12,244 nucleotides of DNA from an uncultured Ideonella sp. (lineage in GTDB: Bacteria; Pseudomonadota; Gammaproteobacteria; Burkholderiales; Burkholderiaceae): NCBI GenBank assembly GCA_946479475.1, contig CAMLGG010000160.1, positions 1 to 12,244 of the forward strand, given 5' to 3'. Below, in pieces: positions 1-7,672 of the stretch. A program made the position numbers and the translations under genes. The notes beneath the pieces were generated by a model. The model worked only from the letters and a program-made list of their open reading frames with translations, ran no database searches and was not told the origin of the DNA. Numbering within the stretch: the first letter of the stretch is position 1; each line of letters begins with the position of its first letter.

Positions 1-1
1 C

Positions 2-205
2 GCCGGCCGGTTGCACCTGGACGTGCCCGAGGCCGAGCTGAACCAGCGCCTGGCCGACTGGGCCGCCGTGCAGACCACCGACCCGGCCGACGCCAGCGGC
101 TACCGCCAGCTCTACGTGCAGCACGTGCTGCAGGCCGACGAAGGGTGCGACTTCGACTTCCTGCGCGGCTGCCGCGGCTCGGCCGTCCCGCGCCACTCCC
201 ACTGA
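2..205 (+). CDS. IlvD/Edd-family dehydratase, C-terminal fragment (probable L-arabinonate dehydratase)
   Basis: Only the last 67 codons lie in the window; the frame is open to the left edge and ends at TGA 203-205. The visible tail contains AGRLHLDV, a tryptophan-containing helix, a [15 protein letters not shown] stretch, a DFDFL motif and a terminal VPRHSH. This layout is typical of the C-terminus of the sugar-acid dehydratase branch of the IlvD/Edd family, which are iron-sulfur enzymes that dehydrate aldonates in the cytoplasm. The neighbours make L-arabinonate (giving 2-keto-3-deoxy-L-arabinonate) the most likely substrate: a 2-oxoglutarate-semialdehyde dehydrogenase starts 16 bp downstream, followed by three arabinan hydrolases. 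Another pentonate or hexonate substrate, or a true dihydroxy-acid dehydratase, cannot be excluded because the iron-sulfur cysteines and active site lie outside the window. The TTG at position 11 is internal, not the start. Confidence 0.75.
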   Translation, partial: AGRLHLDVPEAELNQRLADWAAVQTTDPADASGYRQLYVQHVLQADEGCDFDFLRGCRGSAVPRHSH

Positions 206-209
206 CTTC

Positions 210-213
210 GAGG
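210..213 (+). promoter_or_regulatory. Ribosome binding site of the semialdehyde dehydrogenase gene
   Basis: GAGG lies 8 nt before the ATG at 222, inside the 16-bp gap after the dehydratase stop. It supports that ATG as the start and a shared transcript with the upstream gene. Confidence 0.55.
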
Positions 214-221
214 TTCCTTCG

Positions 222-1808
222 ATGGATTTCACGATCGAGGGCCTGGCCCTGATCCACGGCGAGGCCGTGCGCGGCGCCGGTCCTGCCTTCCAGGCCTTCA
301 ACCCGGCGACGGGCGAGAACATCGGGCCGGCGTTCCACGCCGTGGAGGCGGACCAGGTCGACGCGGCCTGCCGCATCGCCGGTGCGGCCTTCGACAGCTT
401 CCGCTCCACCAGCGACCACGAGCGCGCCGACTTCCTGGAGCAGATCGGCACGCAGATCATGGCCATCGGCGACGAGCTCATCGTCCGCGCCATGGCCGAG
501 ACCGGCCTGCCGCGCGCGCGGCTCGAAGGCGAGCGCGGCCGCACCGTCAACCAGCTCAAGCTCTTCGCCGAGCTGCTGCGCGAAGGCAGCTGGCAGGACG
601 CGCGCATCGACAGCGCCCTGCCCCAGCGCCAGCCTCCGCGACCCGACCTGCGCCTGCGCTTCGTCGGCGTCGGCCCGGTGGCCGTCTTCGGCGCCAGCAA
701 CTTCCCGCTGGCCTTCTCGGTGGCCGGTGGCGACACCGCCTCGGCGCTGGCCGCGGGTTGCCCCGTCGTCGTCAAGGCGCATCCGGCCCACCCCGGCACC
801 TCCGAGCTCGTGGGCCGCGCCGTCTGCGCCGCGGTCCGGCAATGCGGCCTGCCGGCCGGCGTGTTCGCCCTGCTGACGGGCAACGGCCATGACACGGGCG
901 AAGCGCTGGTGCGCCATCCGGCCATCCAGGCCGTCGGCTTCACCGGTTCGCGCAGCGGCGGCACCGCGCTGATGGCGGTGGCGGCCGCGCGACCGCAGCC
1001 CATCCCGGTGTACGCCGAGATGAGCAGCATCAACCCGGTGATCCTGCTGCCCGGCGCGCTCATCCAGCGCGGGGCCGAGATCGCCTCGGGCTTCGCCCAA
1101 TCGCTCACGCTGGGCGTGGGGCAGTTCTGCACCAATCCCGGCCTGGTGCTCGGCCTGGCCGGCGCCAAGCTGGACGGCTTCGCCGCGGCGGCGGCGGAGG
1201 CCCTGCGGCCCTTGCCCGCCGGAGTGATGCTCACGCCCGGCATCGCCGCCGCCTACCAGCGCAGCGAATCGGCCCTGGCCGAGCAGCCCGGGGTCGAGGC
1301 GGTGCTGCGCGGCACCTCCAGCGGCTGCATGGGCGCGCCCAGCCTGTTCAAGACCACCGCCGCGGCCTTTCTCGCCAACCCGGACATGGCGCACGAGGTG
1401 TTCGGCCCCAGCTCGCTGATCGTGGCCTGCCGCGACCTGGAAGAACTGCACGGCCTGGTCGAAAGCCTCGAGGGCCAGCTCACCGCCACGCTGCAGCTGC
1501 AGGACGACAACGAGTCCGACATCGCCGCCGCGCGCCGCCTGCTGCCGGCCCTGGAGCGCAAGGTCGGCCGCATCCTGGTCAACGGCTTCCCCACCGGCGT
1601 GGAGGTGTCGACAGCCATGGTGCACGGCGGCCCCTTCCCGGCCACATCGGACGGGCGCAGCAGCTCGGTCGGCACGGCCGCGATCCTGCGCTTCCTGCGG
1701 CCGGTGTGCTACCAGAACCTGCCGCGCGCGCTGCTGCCCGCCGTGCTGCGCGAGCCCAACGAGCGCGGCGTCTGGCGGCGCCACGACGGCGCATTGACGC
1801 GCAACTGA
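222..1808 (+). CDS. 2-oxoglutarate-semialdehyde (2,5-dioxovalerate) dehydrogenase, aldehyde dehydrogenase superfamily
   Basis: The 528-residue cytoplasmic enzyme should oxidise 2-oxoglutarate semialdehyde to 2-oxoglutarate with NAD(P)+, the last step of non-phosphorylative pentose catabolism. The aldehyde dehydrogenase fold is clear: FNPATGE near residue 27, the [10 protein letters not shown] segment with the oxyanion Asn at 160, the cofactor-site FTGS at 240-243, the general-base Glu 266 in YAEMSSINP, and the catalytic Cys 303 in GQFCTNPG. The C-terminal FPTGVEVS and [10 protein letters not shown] segments match the roughly 525-residue ketoglutarate-semialdehyde group rather than the shorter generic enzymes. 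The start at ATG 222 has a GAGG 8 nt upstream. It lies between a probable arabinonate dehydratase and arabinan hydrolases, which suggests L-arabinose as the carbon source. Related enzymes also serve glucarate or hydroxyproline breakdown; the context argues against these here. Confidence 0.88.
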   Translation: MDFTIEGLALIHGEAVRGAGPAFQAFNPATGENIGPAFHAVEADQVDAACRIAGAAFDSFRSTSDHERADFLEQIGTQIMAIGDELIVRAMAETGLPRARLEGERGRTVNQLKLFAELLREGSWQDARIDSALPQRQPPRPDLRLRFVGVGPVAVFGASNFPLAFSVAGGDTASALAAGCPVVVKAHPAHPGTSELVGRAVCAAVRQCGLPAGVFALLTGNGHDTGEALVRHPAIQAVGFTGSRSGGTALMAVAAARPQPIPVYAEMSSINPVILLPGALIQRGAEIASGFAQSLTLGVGQFCTNPGLVLGLAGAKLDGFAAAAAEALRPLPAGVMLTPGIAAAYQRSESALAEQPGVEAVLRGTSSGCMGAPSLFKTTAAAFLANPDMAHEVFGPSSLIVACRDLEELHGLVESLEGQLTATLQLQDDNESDIAAARRLLPALERKVGRILVNGFPTGVEVSTAMVHGGPFPATSDGRSSSVGTAAILRFLRPVCYQNLPRALLPAVLREPNERGVWRRHDGALTRN

Positions 1809-1829
1809 AACCTCACCCAGAACAAGACC

Positions 1830-1834
1830 GGAGA
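1830..1834 (+). promoter_or_regulatory. Ribosome binding site of the GH51 gene
   Basis: GGAGA lies 6 nt before ATG 1841 in the 32-bp gap after the dehydrogenase gene. It decides the start: the frame is open 45 codons further up, but that stretch overlaps the dehydrogenase and would put an arginine-rich segment before a good signal peptide. Confidence 0.6.
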
Positions 1835-1840
1835 CAGACC

Positions 1841-3385
1841 ATGAACAAAGTACTCGCAGCCGTGGCAGCGGCCTGCGTGCTCGGCGCTTTCGGCGCCCAG
1901 GCCGCGGACATCAAGCTCACCGTCAACGCCGACCAGCCCGGGCCGGTCATCCACCGCAACGTCTACGGCCAGTTCGCCGAGCACCTGGGCACCGGCATCT
2001 ACGAGGGCATGTGGGTCGGCCCCGACTCCAAGATCCCCAACGTGCGCGGCTGGCGCAAGGACGTGGTCGCGGCGCTCAAGGAGCTGAAGGTGCCGCTGAT
2101 CCGCTGGCCCGGCGGATGCTTCGCCGACGAGTACCACTGGCGCGAAGGCATTGGCCCGCGCAGCAAGCGGCCGGTGAAGGTCAACACCACCTGGGGCGGC
2201 GTGCCAGAGAACAATGCGGTCGGCACGCACGAGTTCTTCGACCTGGCCGAGCAGATCGGCGCCGAGACCTACGTCAACGGCAACCTCGGCACCGGCAGCG
2301 CGCAGGAGATGGCCGAGTGGCTGGAGTACATGACCGCCGAGGGCAACTCCTCGCTGGCCCAGCTGCGCCGCAAGAACGGGCGCGACAAGCCCTTCCGCGT
2401 CAACTACTTCGCCGTCGGCAACGAGGCCTGGGGCTGCGGCGGCAACATGCGGCCGGAGTACTACGCCGACCAGTTCCGCCAGGTCGCCACCTTCCTGAAG
2501 ACGCCGCAGAACAACCGCCCCATCCTGATCGCCAGCGGCGGCAACGGGATGCAGACGGATTGGACGGAGGTGCTCAGCAAGGGCGTGCACAGCGTCGACG
2601 CGATCTCGCACCATTCCTACACCCTGCCCACGGGGCAGTGGGAGAAGAAGGGCTCGGCCGTCGGCTTCCCCGAATCCGAATGGATCTCGACGCTCGCCAA
2701 CGTCCGCAACATCGACGCGATCATCACCAGGAACACCGCGGTCCTCGACAAGAACGACCCGGCGAAGAAGATCGGCTTCTACTTCGACGAGTGGGGCAGC
2801 TGGTACGACCCCGATCCCGGCAGCAACCCGGGCTTCCTCGTGCAGCGCAACACCCTGCGCGACGCGCTGCTGGCGGCCCTGCACTTCAACGTCTTCCACG
2901 CCCACGCGGACCGCGTGAAGATGACCAACATCGCGCAGATGGTCAACGTGCTGCAGGCGATGATCCAGACCAGCAAGGATTCGCTGGTGCTCACGCCGAC
3001 CTACCACGCCTTCGCGATGTACGTGCCCTTCCAGGACGCGACCTCGCTGCCGGCGACGATAGAGAACAACCCGGTCTACAAGGTCGGCGCGACCGAGATG
3101 CCCGAGCTCAGCGCCACCGCCGCCCGCGGCAAGGACGGCAAGCTCTACATCGGCCTGGTCAACGCTCATGCCACGCAAGGCGCCGAGCTGGCGCTGCAGG
3201 TGGGCAGCGCGACGCCCAGGCGCGTGAGCGGCAAGCTGCTGACCGCGGCGGCGATGGACGCGCAGAACGAGCTCGGCAAGCCGGCCCAGGTCACGCCCCA
3301 GCCTTTCGAGGCCCAGGCCGCGGGCGGCAAGCTGATGCTCAAGCTGCCGGCCAAGTCCATCGTCGTCGTCGCCGTCGAGGGCTGA
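1841..3385 (+). CDS. Secreted alpha-L-arabinofuranosidase, glycoside hydrolase family 51
   Basis: The 514-residue protein should release terminal alpha-L-arabinofuranose from arabinan or arabinoxylan fragments with retention of configuration. Residues 1-21 form a Sec signal peptide (short basic start, alanine-rich core, AQA cleavage site), so it acts in the periplasm or outside. The (beta/alpha)8 domain opens with VYGQFAEHLGTGIYEG and carries IRWPGGCFADEYHW. The acid/base Glu 195 sits in GNEAWGCGG and the nucleophile Glu 317 in FDEWGSWY; this 122-residue spacing fits GH51. The C-terminal part (about 400-514) is the usual beta-sandwich domain. Many characterised GH51 enzymes are intracellular, so the signal peptide is notable. 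The gene is followed after only 4 bp by the GH43 endo-arabinanase gene, whose ribosome binding site lies inside this gene's last codons. Activity on xylan side chains is possible, but the neighbours favour arabinan. Confidence 0.92.
   Translation: MNKVLAAVAAACVLGAFGAQAADIKLTVNADQPGPVIHRNVYGQFAEHLGTGIYEGMWVGPDSKIPNVRGWRKDVVAALKELKVPLIRWPGGCFADEYHWREGIGPRSKRPVKVNTTWGGVPENNAVGTHEFFDLAEQIGAETYVNGNLGTGSAQEMAEWLEYMTAEGNSSLAQLRRKNGRDKPFRVNYFAVGNEAWGCGGNMRPEYYADQFRQVATFLKTPQNNRPILIASGGNGMQTDWTEVLSKGVHSVDAISHHSYTLPTGQWEKKGSAVGFPESEWISTLANVRNIDAIITRNTAVLDKNDPAKKIGFYFDEWGSWYDPDPGSNPGFLVQRNTLRDALLAALHFNVFHAHADRVKMTNIAQMVNVLQAMIQTSKDSLVLTPTYHAFAMYVPFQDATSLPATIENNPVYKVGATEMPELSATAARGKDGKLYIGLVNAHATQGAELALQVGSATPRRVSGKLLTAAAMDAQNELGKPAQVTPQPFEAQAAGGKLMLKLPAKSIVVVAVEG
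3377..3381 (+). promoter_or_regulatory. Ribosome binding site of the GH43 gene, inside the GH51 tail
   Basis: GAGGG lies 8 nt before the GTG at 3390 and overlaps the last codons of the GH51 gene. It supports the GTG start, which is needed to include the twin-arginine and lipobox segment. Confidence 0.6.
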
Positions 3386-3389
3386 ACCC

Positions 3390-4880
3390 GTGGGCGACCT
3401 GAATCGACGCGAGTTCCTCGCGGGCTGGTCCGCGCTCGCCCTCACGGGTTGCGGGGGTGGCGGTGACGGCGCGCCGGCGCCCGGCCCGTCGCCGTCGCCC
3501 GCCCCTTCGCCAGGCGTCGGCTTCACCAACGTCTCGGTCCACGACCCTTCCGTCATCCGCGCCGACGGCAGCTTCTACGTCTTCGGCTCCCACCTCGCCG
3601 CGGCGAAGTCGACGGACCTGATGAACTGGACCCGCTTCGCCGACGGCGTGACGGATGCGAACCCCCTGTTCGACGCCGTCACGACCGAACTGGCCGAGAC
3701 CTTCGCCTGGGCCCAGGTCACCGACCTGTGGGCGCCCGACGTGGCGCAGCTGAGCGACGGCAAGTTCCGCATGTACTACTGCGCCTGCAAGGGCGACTCG
3801 CCGCGCTCGGCGCTGGGCGTCGCGGTGGCGGACCAGGTGGAAGGGCCATACGTCAATCAGCAGATCCTGCTGAAGTCCGGCATGGTGGGCACCTCGGAGG
3901 ACGGCACGCCCTACGATGCCACCCGGCACCCCAACACCGTCGATCCCCAGGTGTTCAAGGACGCCACGGGGCAGCCGTGGATGATCTACGGCTCGTACTC
4001 CGGCGGCCTGTTCATCCTGCGGATGGACCCGGCCAACGGCCTGCCCGTCGCGGGCCAAGGCTACGGCAAGCACCTGATGGGCGGCAACCATGCGCGCATC
4101 GAAGGCGCCTACGTGCTCTACAGCCCCGAGAGCCAGTACTACTACCTCTTCTGCTCCTTCGGTGGCCTCTCGGCCGACGGCGGCTACAACATCCGCATGG
4201 CCCGCTCGCGCCAGCCCGACGGCCCCTACGTGGACGGCAACGGCACCGACATGGCCACCGTCATGGGAGCCGTCGGCACGGTGTTCGACGACGCCAGCAT
4301 CGCGCCCCACGGCATGAAGCTGGTGGGCAACCATCAGTACGCGCTGGCGCCAGGCGAAAGCGGCACGGCCCTGGGCTACGTCTCGCCCGGGCACAACTCG
4401 GCCTACCACGACGCCGGCACCGGCCAGTACTTCCTGATCTTCCACACCCGCTTCCCGGGCACCGGCGAGGTCCACGAAGTGCGGGTGCACGAGATGCACC
4501 TGAACGCCGACGGCTGGCTGGTGGTCGCGCCGCTGCGCTACGCACCGCTGAGCCTGGCGAACGATTCTGGGCTCACCGCAGACGTCAGCGCCGTACAGGC
4601 GGCCGGCCGCTACAAGCTCGTGAACCACGGCAAGGACATCAGTGCGACGATCAAGGCGAGCGTCAACGTCACTCTCGAAGCCGATGGATCGGTCACTGGC
4701 GACCTGACGGGCACCTGGGCCTGGCAAGGCGGGAACAGGATCAGCCTGACTTCAGGTGGCACGACCTACGCGGGCGTCCTCTCGCGGCAATGGAACACGA
4801 ACGCCAACGCCTTCGCGGTGTCGTTCAGTGCCCTCTCGGCAGGAGGCGTGGCGCTGTGGGCCGTGCGCACCGGAAGCTGA
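3390..4880 (+). CDS. Endo-alpha-1,5-L-arabinanase, glycoside hydrolase family 43, predicted Tat-exported lipoprotein
   Basis: The 496-residue enzyme should cut the alpha-1,5-linked arabinan backbone internally with inversion. The GTG start gives NRREFLAG, a twin-arginine motif (R6, R7), followed by a lipobox LTGC with Cys 21. Glycine at +2 gives no inner-membrane retention signal, so outer-membrane anchoring is likely. A Gly/Pro/Ser-rich linker (about 22-42) leads into the five-bladed propeller. The catalytic set is complete: Asp 52 in HDPSVI, Asp 185 in VDPQVFKD and the acid Glu 238 in RIEGAYVLY. APHGMKL and GHNSAYHDAGTGQYFLIFHTRF-like signatures are typical of endo-arabinanases. Residues from about 398 form a small beta-barrel C-terminal domain (GRYKLVNHGKDIS, then an ITL-type barrel with TWAWQGGN), as in two-domain enzymes such as Bacillus Abn2. 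It overlaps the next gene by 25 bp. Confidence 0.9.
   Translation: MGDLNRREFLAGWSALALTGCGGGGDGAPAPGPSPSPAPSPGVGFTNVSVHDPSVIRADGSFYVFGSHLAAAKSTDLMNWTRFADGVTDANPLFDAVTTELAETFAWAQVTDLWAPDVAQLSDGKFRMYYCACKGDSPRSALGVAVADQVEGPYVNQQILLKSGMVGTSEDGTPYDATRHPNTVDPQVFKDATGQPWMIYGSYSGGLFILRMDPANGLPVAGQGYGKHLMGGNHARIEGAYVLYSPESQYYYLFCSFGGLSADGGYNIRMARSRQPDGPYVDGNGTDMATVMGAVGTVFDDASIAPHGMKLVGNHQYALAPGESGTALGYVSPGHNSAYHDAGTGQYFLIFHTRFPGTGEVHEVRVHEMHLNADGWLVVAPLRYAPLSLANDSGLTADVSAVQAAGRYKLVNHGKDISATIKASVNVTLEADGSVTGDLTGTWAWQGGNRISLTSGGTTYAGVLSRQWNTNANAFAVSFSALSAGGVALWAVRTGS
4841..4846 (+). promoter_or_regulatory. Perfect AGGAGG ribosome binding site of the GH146/GH127 gene
   Basis: AGGAGG lies 9 nt before GTG 4856, entirely inside the GH43 coding region. 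It decides the start of the following gene, which has no ATG near its signal peptide. Confidence 0.75.
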
Positions 4881-7249
4881 TCCGCACCGTCGCATTCGCG
4901 CTCACCCTCGCGCTCGCCGGCACGGGAGCCGGTGCAGGAGCCGGTGCGGCCACGCAAGCCTTCCCGCTGGACCGCGTCCGCCTGCTCGACGGCCCCTTCC
5001 TCGAGGCCCAGCTCACCGACCTGCGCTACCTGATGGCGCTCGACCCCGAGCGCCTGCTCGCGCCCTTCCGCCGCGAGGCCGGCTTGCCGTTGCCCGAGCC
5101 CGCCTACGGCAACTGGGAATCCAGCGGCCTCGACGGCCACATCGGCGGCCACTACCTCTCGGCCCTGTCGATGATGTGGGCCTCCACCGGCGATGCCGAG
5201 GTCCGACTGCGGCTGGATTACTTCGTGGCCCAGCTCAAGCGCTGCCAGGATGCCATCGGCACCGGCTACCTCGGCGGCATCCCCGACGGCGCCAAGGCCT
5301 GGTCGCAGGTCCACGCGGGCCAGCTGCAGGTGGACAGCTTCTCGGTCAACGGCCGCTGGGTGCCCTGGTACAACCTGCACAAGCTCTTCGCCGGCCTGCG
5401 CGATGCCTGGGTGCACGCCGGCAACGCCGACGCGAAGGCCATGCTCATCCGCCTGGCCGACTGGACGCAGCAACTGACGGCTCCCCTGAGCGACGCACAG
5501 ATGCAGGACATGCTGCGCAGCGAGCACGGAGGCATGAACGAGGTGCTGGCCGATGTGGCCGCTCTCACCGGCGACAAGCGCTACCTCGCATTGGCGCAGC
5601 GCTTCTCGCACCAGGCGCTGCTCGAGCCGCTCGCCGAAGGGCGCGACACGCTCACCGGCCTGCACGCCAACACGCAGATCCCCAAGGTCATAGGCTTCGA
5701 ACGCATCGCCGAGCTCGGTGGCGACCCGTCCGGGCACCGCGCAGCCGAGGAGTTCTGGGACACGGTGGTACACAAGCGCACGGTGGCCATCGGCGGCAAC
5801 AGCGTGCGCGAGCATTTCCATCCGGCCGAAGACTTCAAGCCGATGCTCGACGAGGTGGAAGGTCCGGAGACCTGCAACAGCGTCAACATGCTGAAGCTGA
5901 CCGCGCAGTTGCAGCACGTATCACCTGAAGACGGCCGTTATGCCGACTTCTACGAGCGCGCGCTCTACAACCACATCCTCTCGGCGCAGCGGCCGCAGGG
6001 CGGCTTCGTCTACTTCACGCCGATGCGGCCGCAGCACTACCGCGTCTACTCGCAGGTCGACCAGGGCATGTGGTGCTGCGTGGGCTCGGGCCTGGAGAGC
6101 CACGCACGGCACGGCGAGTTCATCTATGCGCACGACAGCGGCGACAGCACTCTGTACGTGAACCTCTTCATCGCCTCGAAGCTGGACTGGCGCGAACGCG
6201 GCGTGAGGCTGACGCAGTCCACCCGCTTCCCGGATGAATCGCGCACCCGCCTCACGGTGCACGATGCCGCCGAGTTCGCGCTCAAGATCCGCCATCCCGG
6301 CTGGGTGGCGCCCGGCGCCCTGCGCATCAGGCTCAACGGCCGCGCCCTGCCTGTGAAGGCCCGGCCCGGCGGCTACGTGGAACTGCGCCGCCGCTGGTCG
6401 GCCGGCGACCACGTCGACGTCGACCTGCCCATGCGCACCACGCTGGAGCCGATGCCGGGGCTCAAGCAATACGTCGCCGTGCTGCACGGCCCCATCGTGC
6501 TGGCCGCGAAGACCCCGCAGCCCGGCGAGCACCTGAACTTCCTGGCCGACGACTCCCGCATGGGGCACGTGCCTTCGGGCCCGGTGTGCGCGCAGCAGGA
6601 CGCGCCCGTGTTCGTGAGCGACCGGGCCGACTTCGCCCGCCTCATCAAGCCGGTGCCCGGGCAGCCGCTGACCTTCACGGCGCCGGACCTGCTGCGCGGC
6701 CGCAACGCCGCGACCCTGCAGCTCATCCCCTTCTTCCGCCTGCACGACTCGCGCTACATGCTCTACTGGCCCCGGGTCACCCCGGCTGGCTACGGGATCC
6801 TGCGCACCGAACTTGCTCGCGCCGAGCGCGAGCGCCTGGCGCTGGACGCCGTGACCATCGACCAGGTGGCGCCCGGCGAGCAGCAGCCCGAGGTCGACCA
6901 CGGCTTCAAGGGCGAAGGCGTCGAGACCGGCGTGGCCGCCTGGGGCCGCTGGCGGCATGCGCGGCAATGGTTCAGCTACGAGCTGGCCGATCCCAAGGGC
7001 GAAGCTCGGGTGCTGCGCCTGCAACTGGCCTCGGCCGACGCAGGCCGGCGTTTCGAAGTCCTCGTCAACGACCAGCGCCTGGCCACTTTGGAGCTGAAGG
7101 CCGGGGCGCAGGAGGTCTATCCGCTGGACCTCGACTTGCCCGCTGATCTGGTCCGGGCCGCGAAGGGACGCCTGACGGTACGCTTCGTCGCCCAGCCCGG
7201 CTCGGTGGCGGGAGGACTGTACGGGCTGCGGCTAATGAAGGCCCGCTAG
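4856..7249 (+). CDS. Secreted beta-L-arabinofuranosidase, DUF1680 clan (GH146/GH127 type)
   Basis: The 797-residue enzyme should hydrolyse beta-L-arabinofuranosyl ends. The GTG start has a perfect AGGAGG 9 nt upstream and yields a signal peptide: basic RAHRKLIR, core VAFALTLALAG, then Gly/Ala repeats with cleavage near residues 30-35. The catalytic domain begins with FPLDRVRLLDGPF and has NWESSGLDGHIGGHYLSAL, a layout closer to GH146 than to bifidobacterial GH127. The zinc-thiolate site is intact: acid/base Glu 319 in GGNSVREHF, zinc ligands Glu 338 and Cys 340 in PETCNS, and Cys 407-Cys 408 in MWCCVGSG, with Cys 407 the expected nucleophile. A linking YMLYWPRVTP segment leads to a C-terminal beta-sandwich (about 660-797; QQPEVDHGFKGE, WFSYEL) of the DUF6805 kind. 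As last gene of the operon it adds the beta-anomer activity missing from GH51 and GH43. Confidence 0.88.
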   Translation: MGRAHRKLIRTVAFALTLALAGTGAGAGAGAATQAFPLDRVRLLDGPFLEAQLTDLRYLMALDPERLLAPFRREAGLPLPEPAYGNWESSGLDGHIGGHYLSALSMMWASTGDAEVRLRLDYFVAQLKRCQDAIGTGYLGGIPDGAKAWSQVHAGQLQVDSFSVNGRWVPWYNLHKLFAGLRDAWVHAGNADAKAMLIRLADWTQQLTAPLSDAQMQDMLRSEHGGMNEVLADVAALTGDKRYLALAQRFSHQALLEPLAEGRDTLTGLHANTQIPKVIGFERIAELGGDPSGHRAAEEFWDTVVHKRTVAIGGNSVREHFHPAEDFKPMLDEVEGPETCNSVNMLKLTAQLQHVSPEDGRYADFYERALYNHILSAQRPQGGFVYFTPMRPQHYRVYSQVDQGMWCCVGSGLESHARHGEFIYAHDSGDSTLYVNLFIASKLDWRERGVRLTQSTRFPDESRTRLTVHDAAEFALKIRHPGWVAPGALRIRLNGRALPVKARPGGYVELRRRWSAGDHVDVDLPMRTTLEPMPGLKQYVAVLHGPIVLAAKTPQPGEHLNFLADDSRMGHVPSGPVCAQQDAPVFVSDRADFARLIKPVPGQPLTFTAPDLLRGRNAATLQLIPFFRLHDSRYMLYWPRVTPAGYGILRTELARAERERLALDAVTIDQVAPGEQQPEVDHGFKGEGVETGVAAWGRWRHARQWFSYELADPKGEARVLRLQLASADAGRRFEVLVNDQRLATLELKAGAQEVYPLDLDLPADLVRAAKGRLTVRFVAQPGSVAGGLYGLRLMKAR
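4925..4948 (+). repeat. Two tandem 12-bp units in the signal-peptide coding region
   Basis: GGAGCCGGTGCA (4925-4936) is followed at once by GGAGCCGGTGCG (4937-4948), which differs only in the last base. They encode the GAGAGAGA stretch at the end of the signal peptide of the beta-L-arabinofuranosidase. It reads as a simple in-frame duplication. Confidence 0.7.
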
Positions 7250-7263
7250 ACCGCCCAGCCATC

Positions 7264-7281
7264 CTCGCGCGCTTGCGCGAG
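7264..7281. terminator. Possible terminator hairpin between convergent genes
   Basis: CTCGCGC (7264-7270), loop GCTT and GCGCGAG (7275-7281) form a perfect 7-bp stem in the 45-bp gap between the arabinan operon end (7249) and the end of the minus-strand cassette (7295). There is no T-run on either side, so it would be a weak or Rho-assisted terminator at most. A chance GC hairpin is possible. Confidence 0.35.
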
Positions 7282-7294
7282 TGCGATTCCAGCT

Positions 7295-7672
7295 TCAGGG
7301 CTGCTCGTATGTCCAGCCGCGCGCCCGCGCCCTTTCCGCGAGGGCTTGGGCTTTGGCTTTCACCTTGCCCGCTGACCCAAGGCTTGTGTAGTCGATGACC
7401 GCATGCTCGGCGAATGGCTCTGTGTCCGGCCGCCAGGTCAGTCCGACGGCGCTCACCTCGTCCACGCTAACCGACACTGTTCCCACGGCCTTCAGTCCCA
7501 GGGTTGCGGTGTAGTGGTGAAAGCTTGGTTCGGGCGCGATCAGGGCGCCGTCATATACCGAGAGCAGGCCTGAATCTTTCGGGGTCGGGTTGAAAGCCTG
7601 GCTGCTGATCCGGCCTTCCTGTACCCAAGAAGGATTCACCTGTCGGTGCAACAGATGTTGTTCGTCCGTCAT
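7295..7672 (-). CDS. Conserved-looking hypothetical protein, second gene of a two-gene cassette
   Basis: I do not recognise a named function. The 125-residue protein has no signal peptide or membrane segment and looks like a compact soluble alpha/beta protein. Visible features are HLLHRQVNPSW (residues 7-16), GRISSQAFNP (20-29), a KDSGLLSVYDG turn (32-42), a hydrophobic strand pair around AVGTVSVSVDEV (62-73), EHAVIDYT (89-96) and an Ala/Lys/Arg-rich C-terminal helix ending ARGWTYEQP. The HRQV...GR.SSQAF pattern seems familiar from small uncharacterised bacterial proteins, but that is recollection, not a search. The ATG at 7672 overlaps the upstream stop as ATGA and has no clear ribosome binding site, so it is probably translated by coupling to the 376-residue partner. 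It could be a modifier, immunity factor or toxin partner; nothing in the sequence decides this. Confidence 0.75.
   Translation of the reverse strand: MTDEQHLLHRQVNPSWVQEGRISSQAFNPTPKDSGLLSVYDGALIAPEPSFHHYTATLGLKAVGTVSVSVDEVSAVGLTWRPDTEPFAEHAVIDYTSLGSAGKVKAKAQALAERARARGWTYEQP

Noticed and set aside
1709..3556. A 615-codon open frame on the minus strand opposite GH51
   Set aside because: It is rich in Val/Gly/Arg/Ala/Asp with no domain pattern and mirrors the codons of a gene with full catalytic motifs on the other strand; a typical high-GC shadow.
3339..4727. A 462-codon minus-strand frame opposite GH43
   Set aside because: Composition is that of an antisense shadow, and the opposite strand encodes a GH43 enzyme with all three catalytic acids.
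3728..4855. Long plus-strand frame continuous with the GH146/GH127 gene
   Set aside because: This part is the +1 shadow of the GH43 gene (Arg/Pro/His-rich); the true start is GTG 4856 with its own AGGAGG and a signal peptide.
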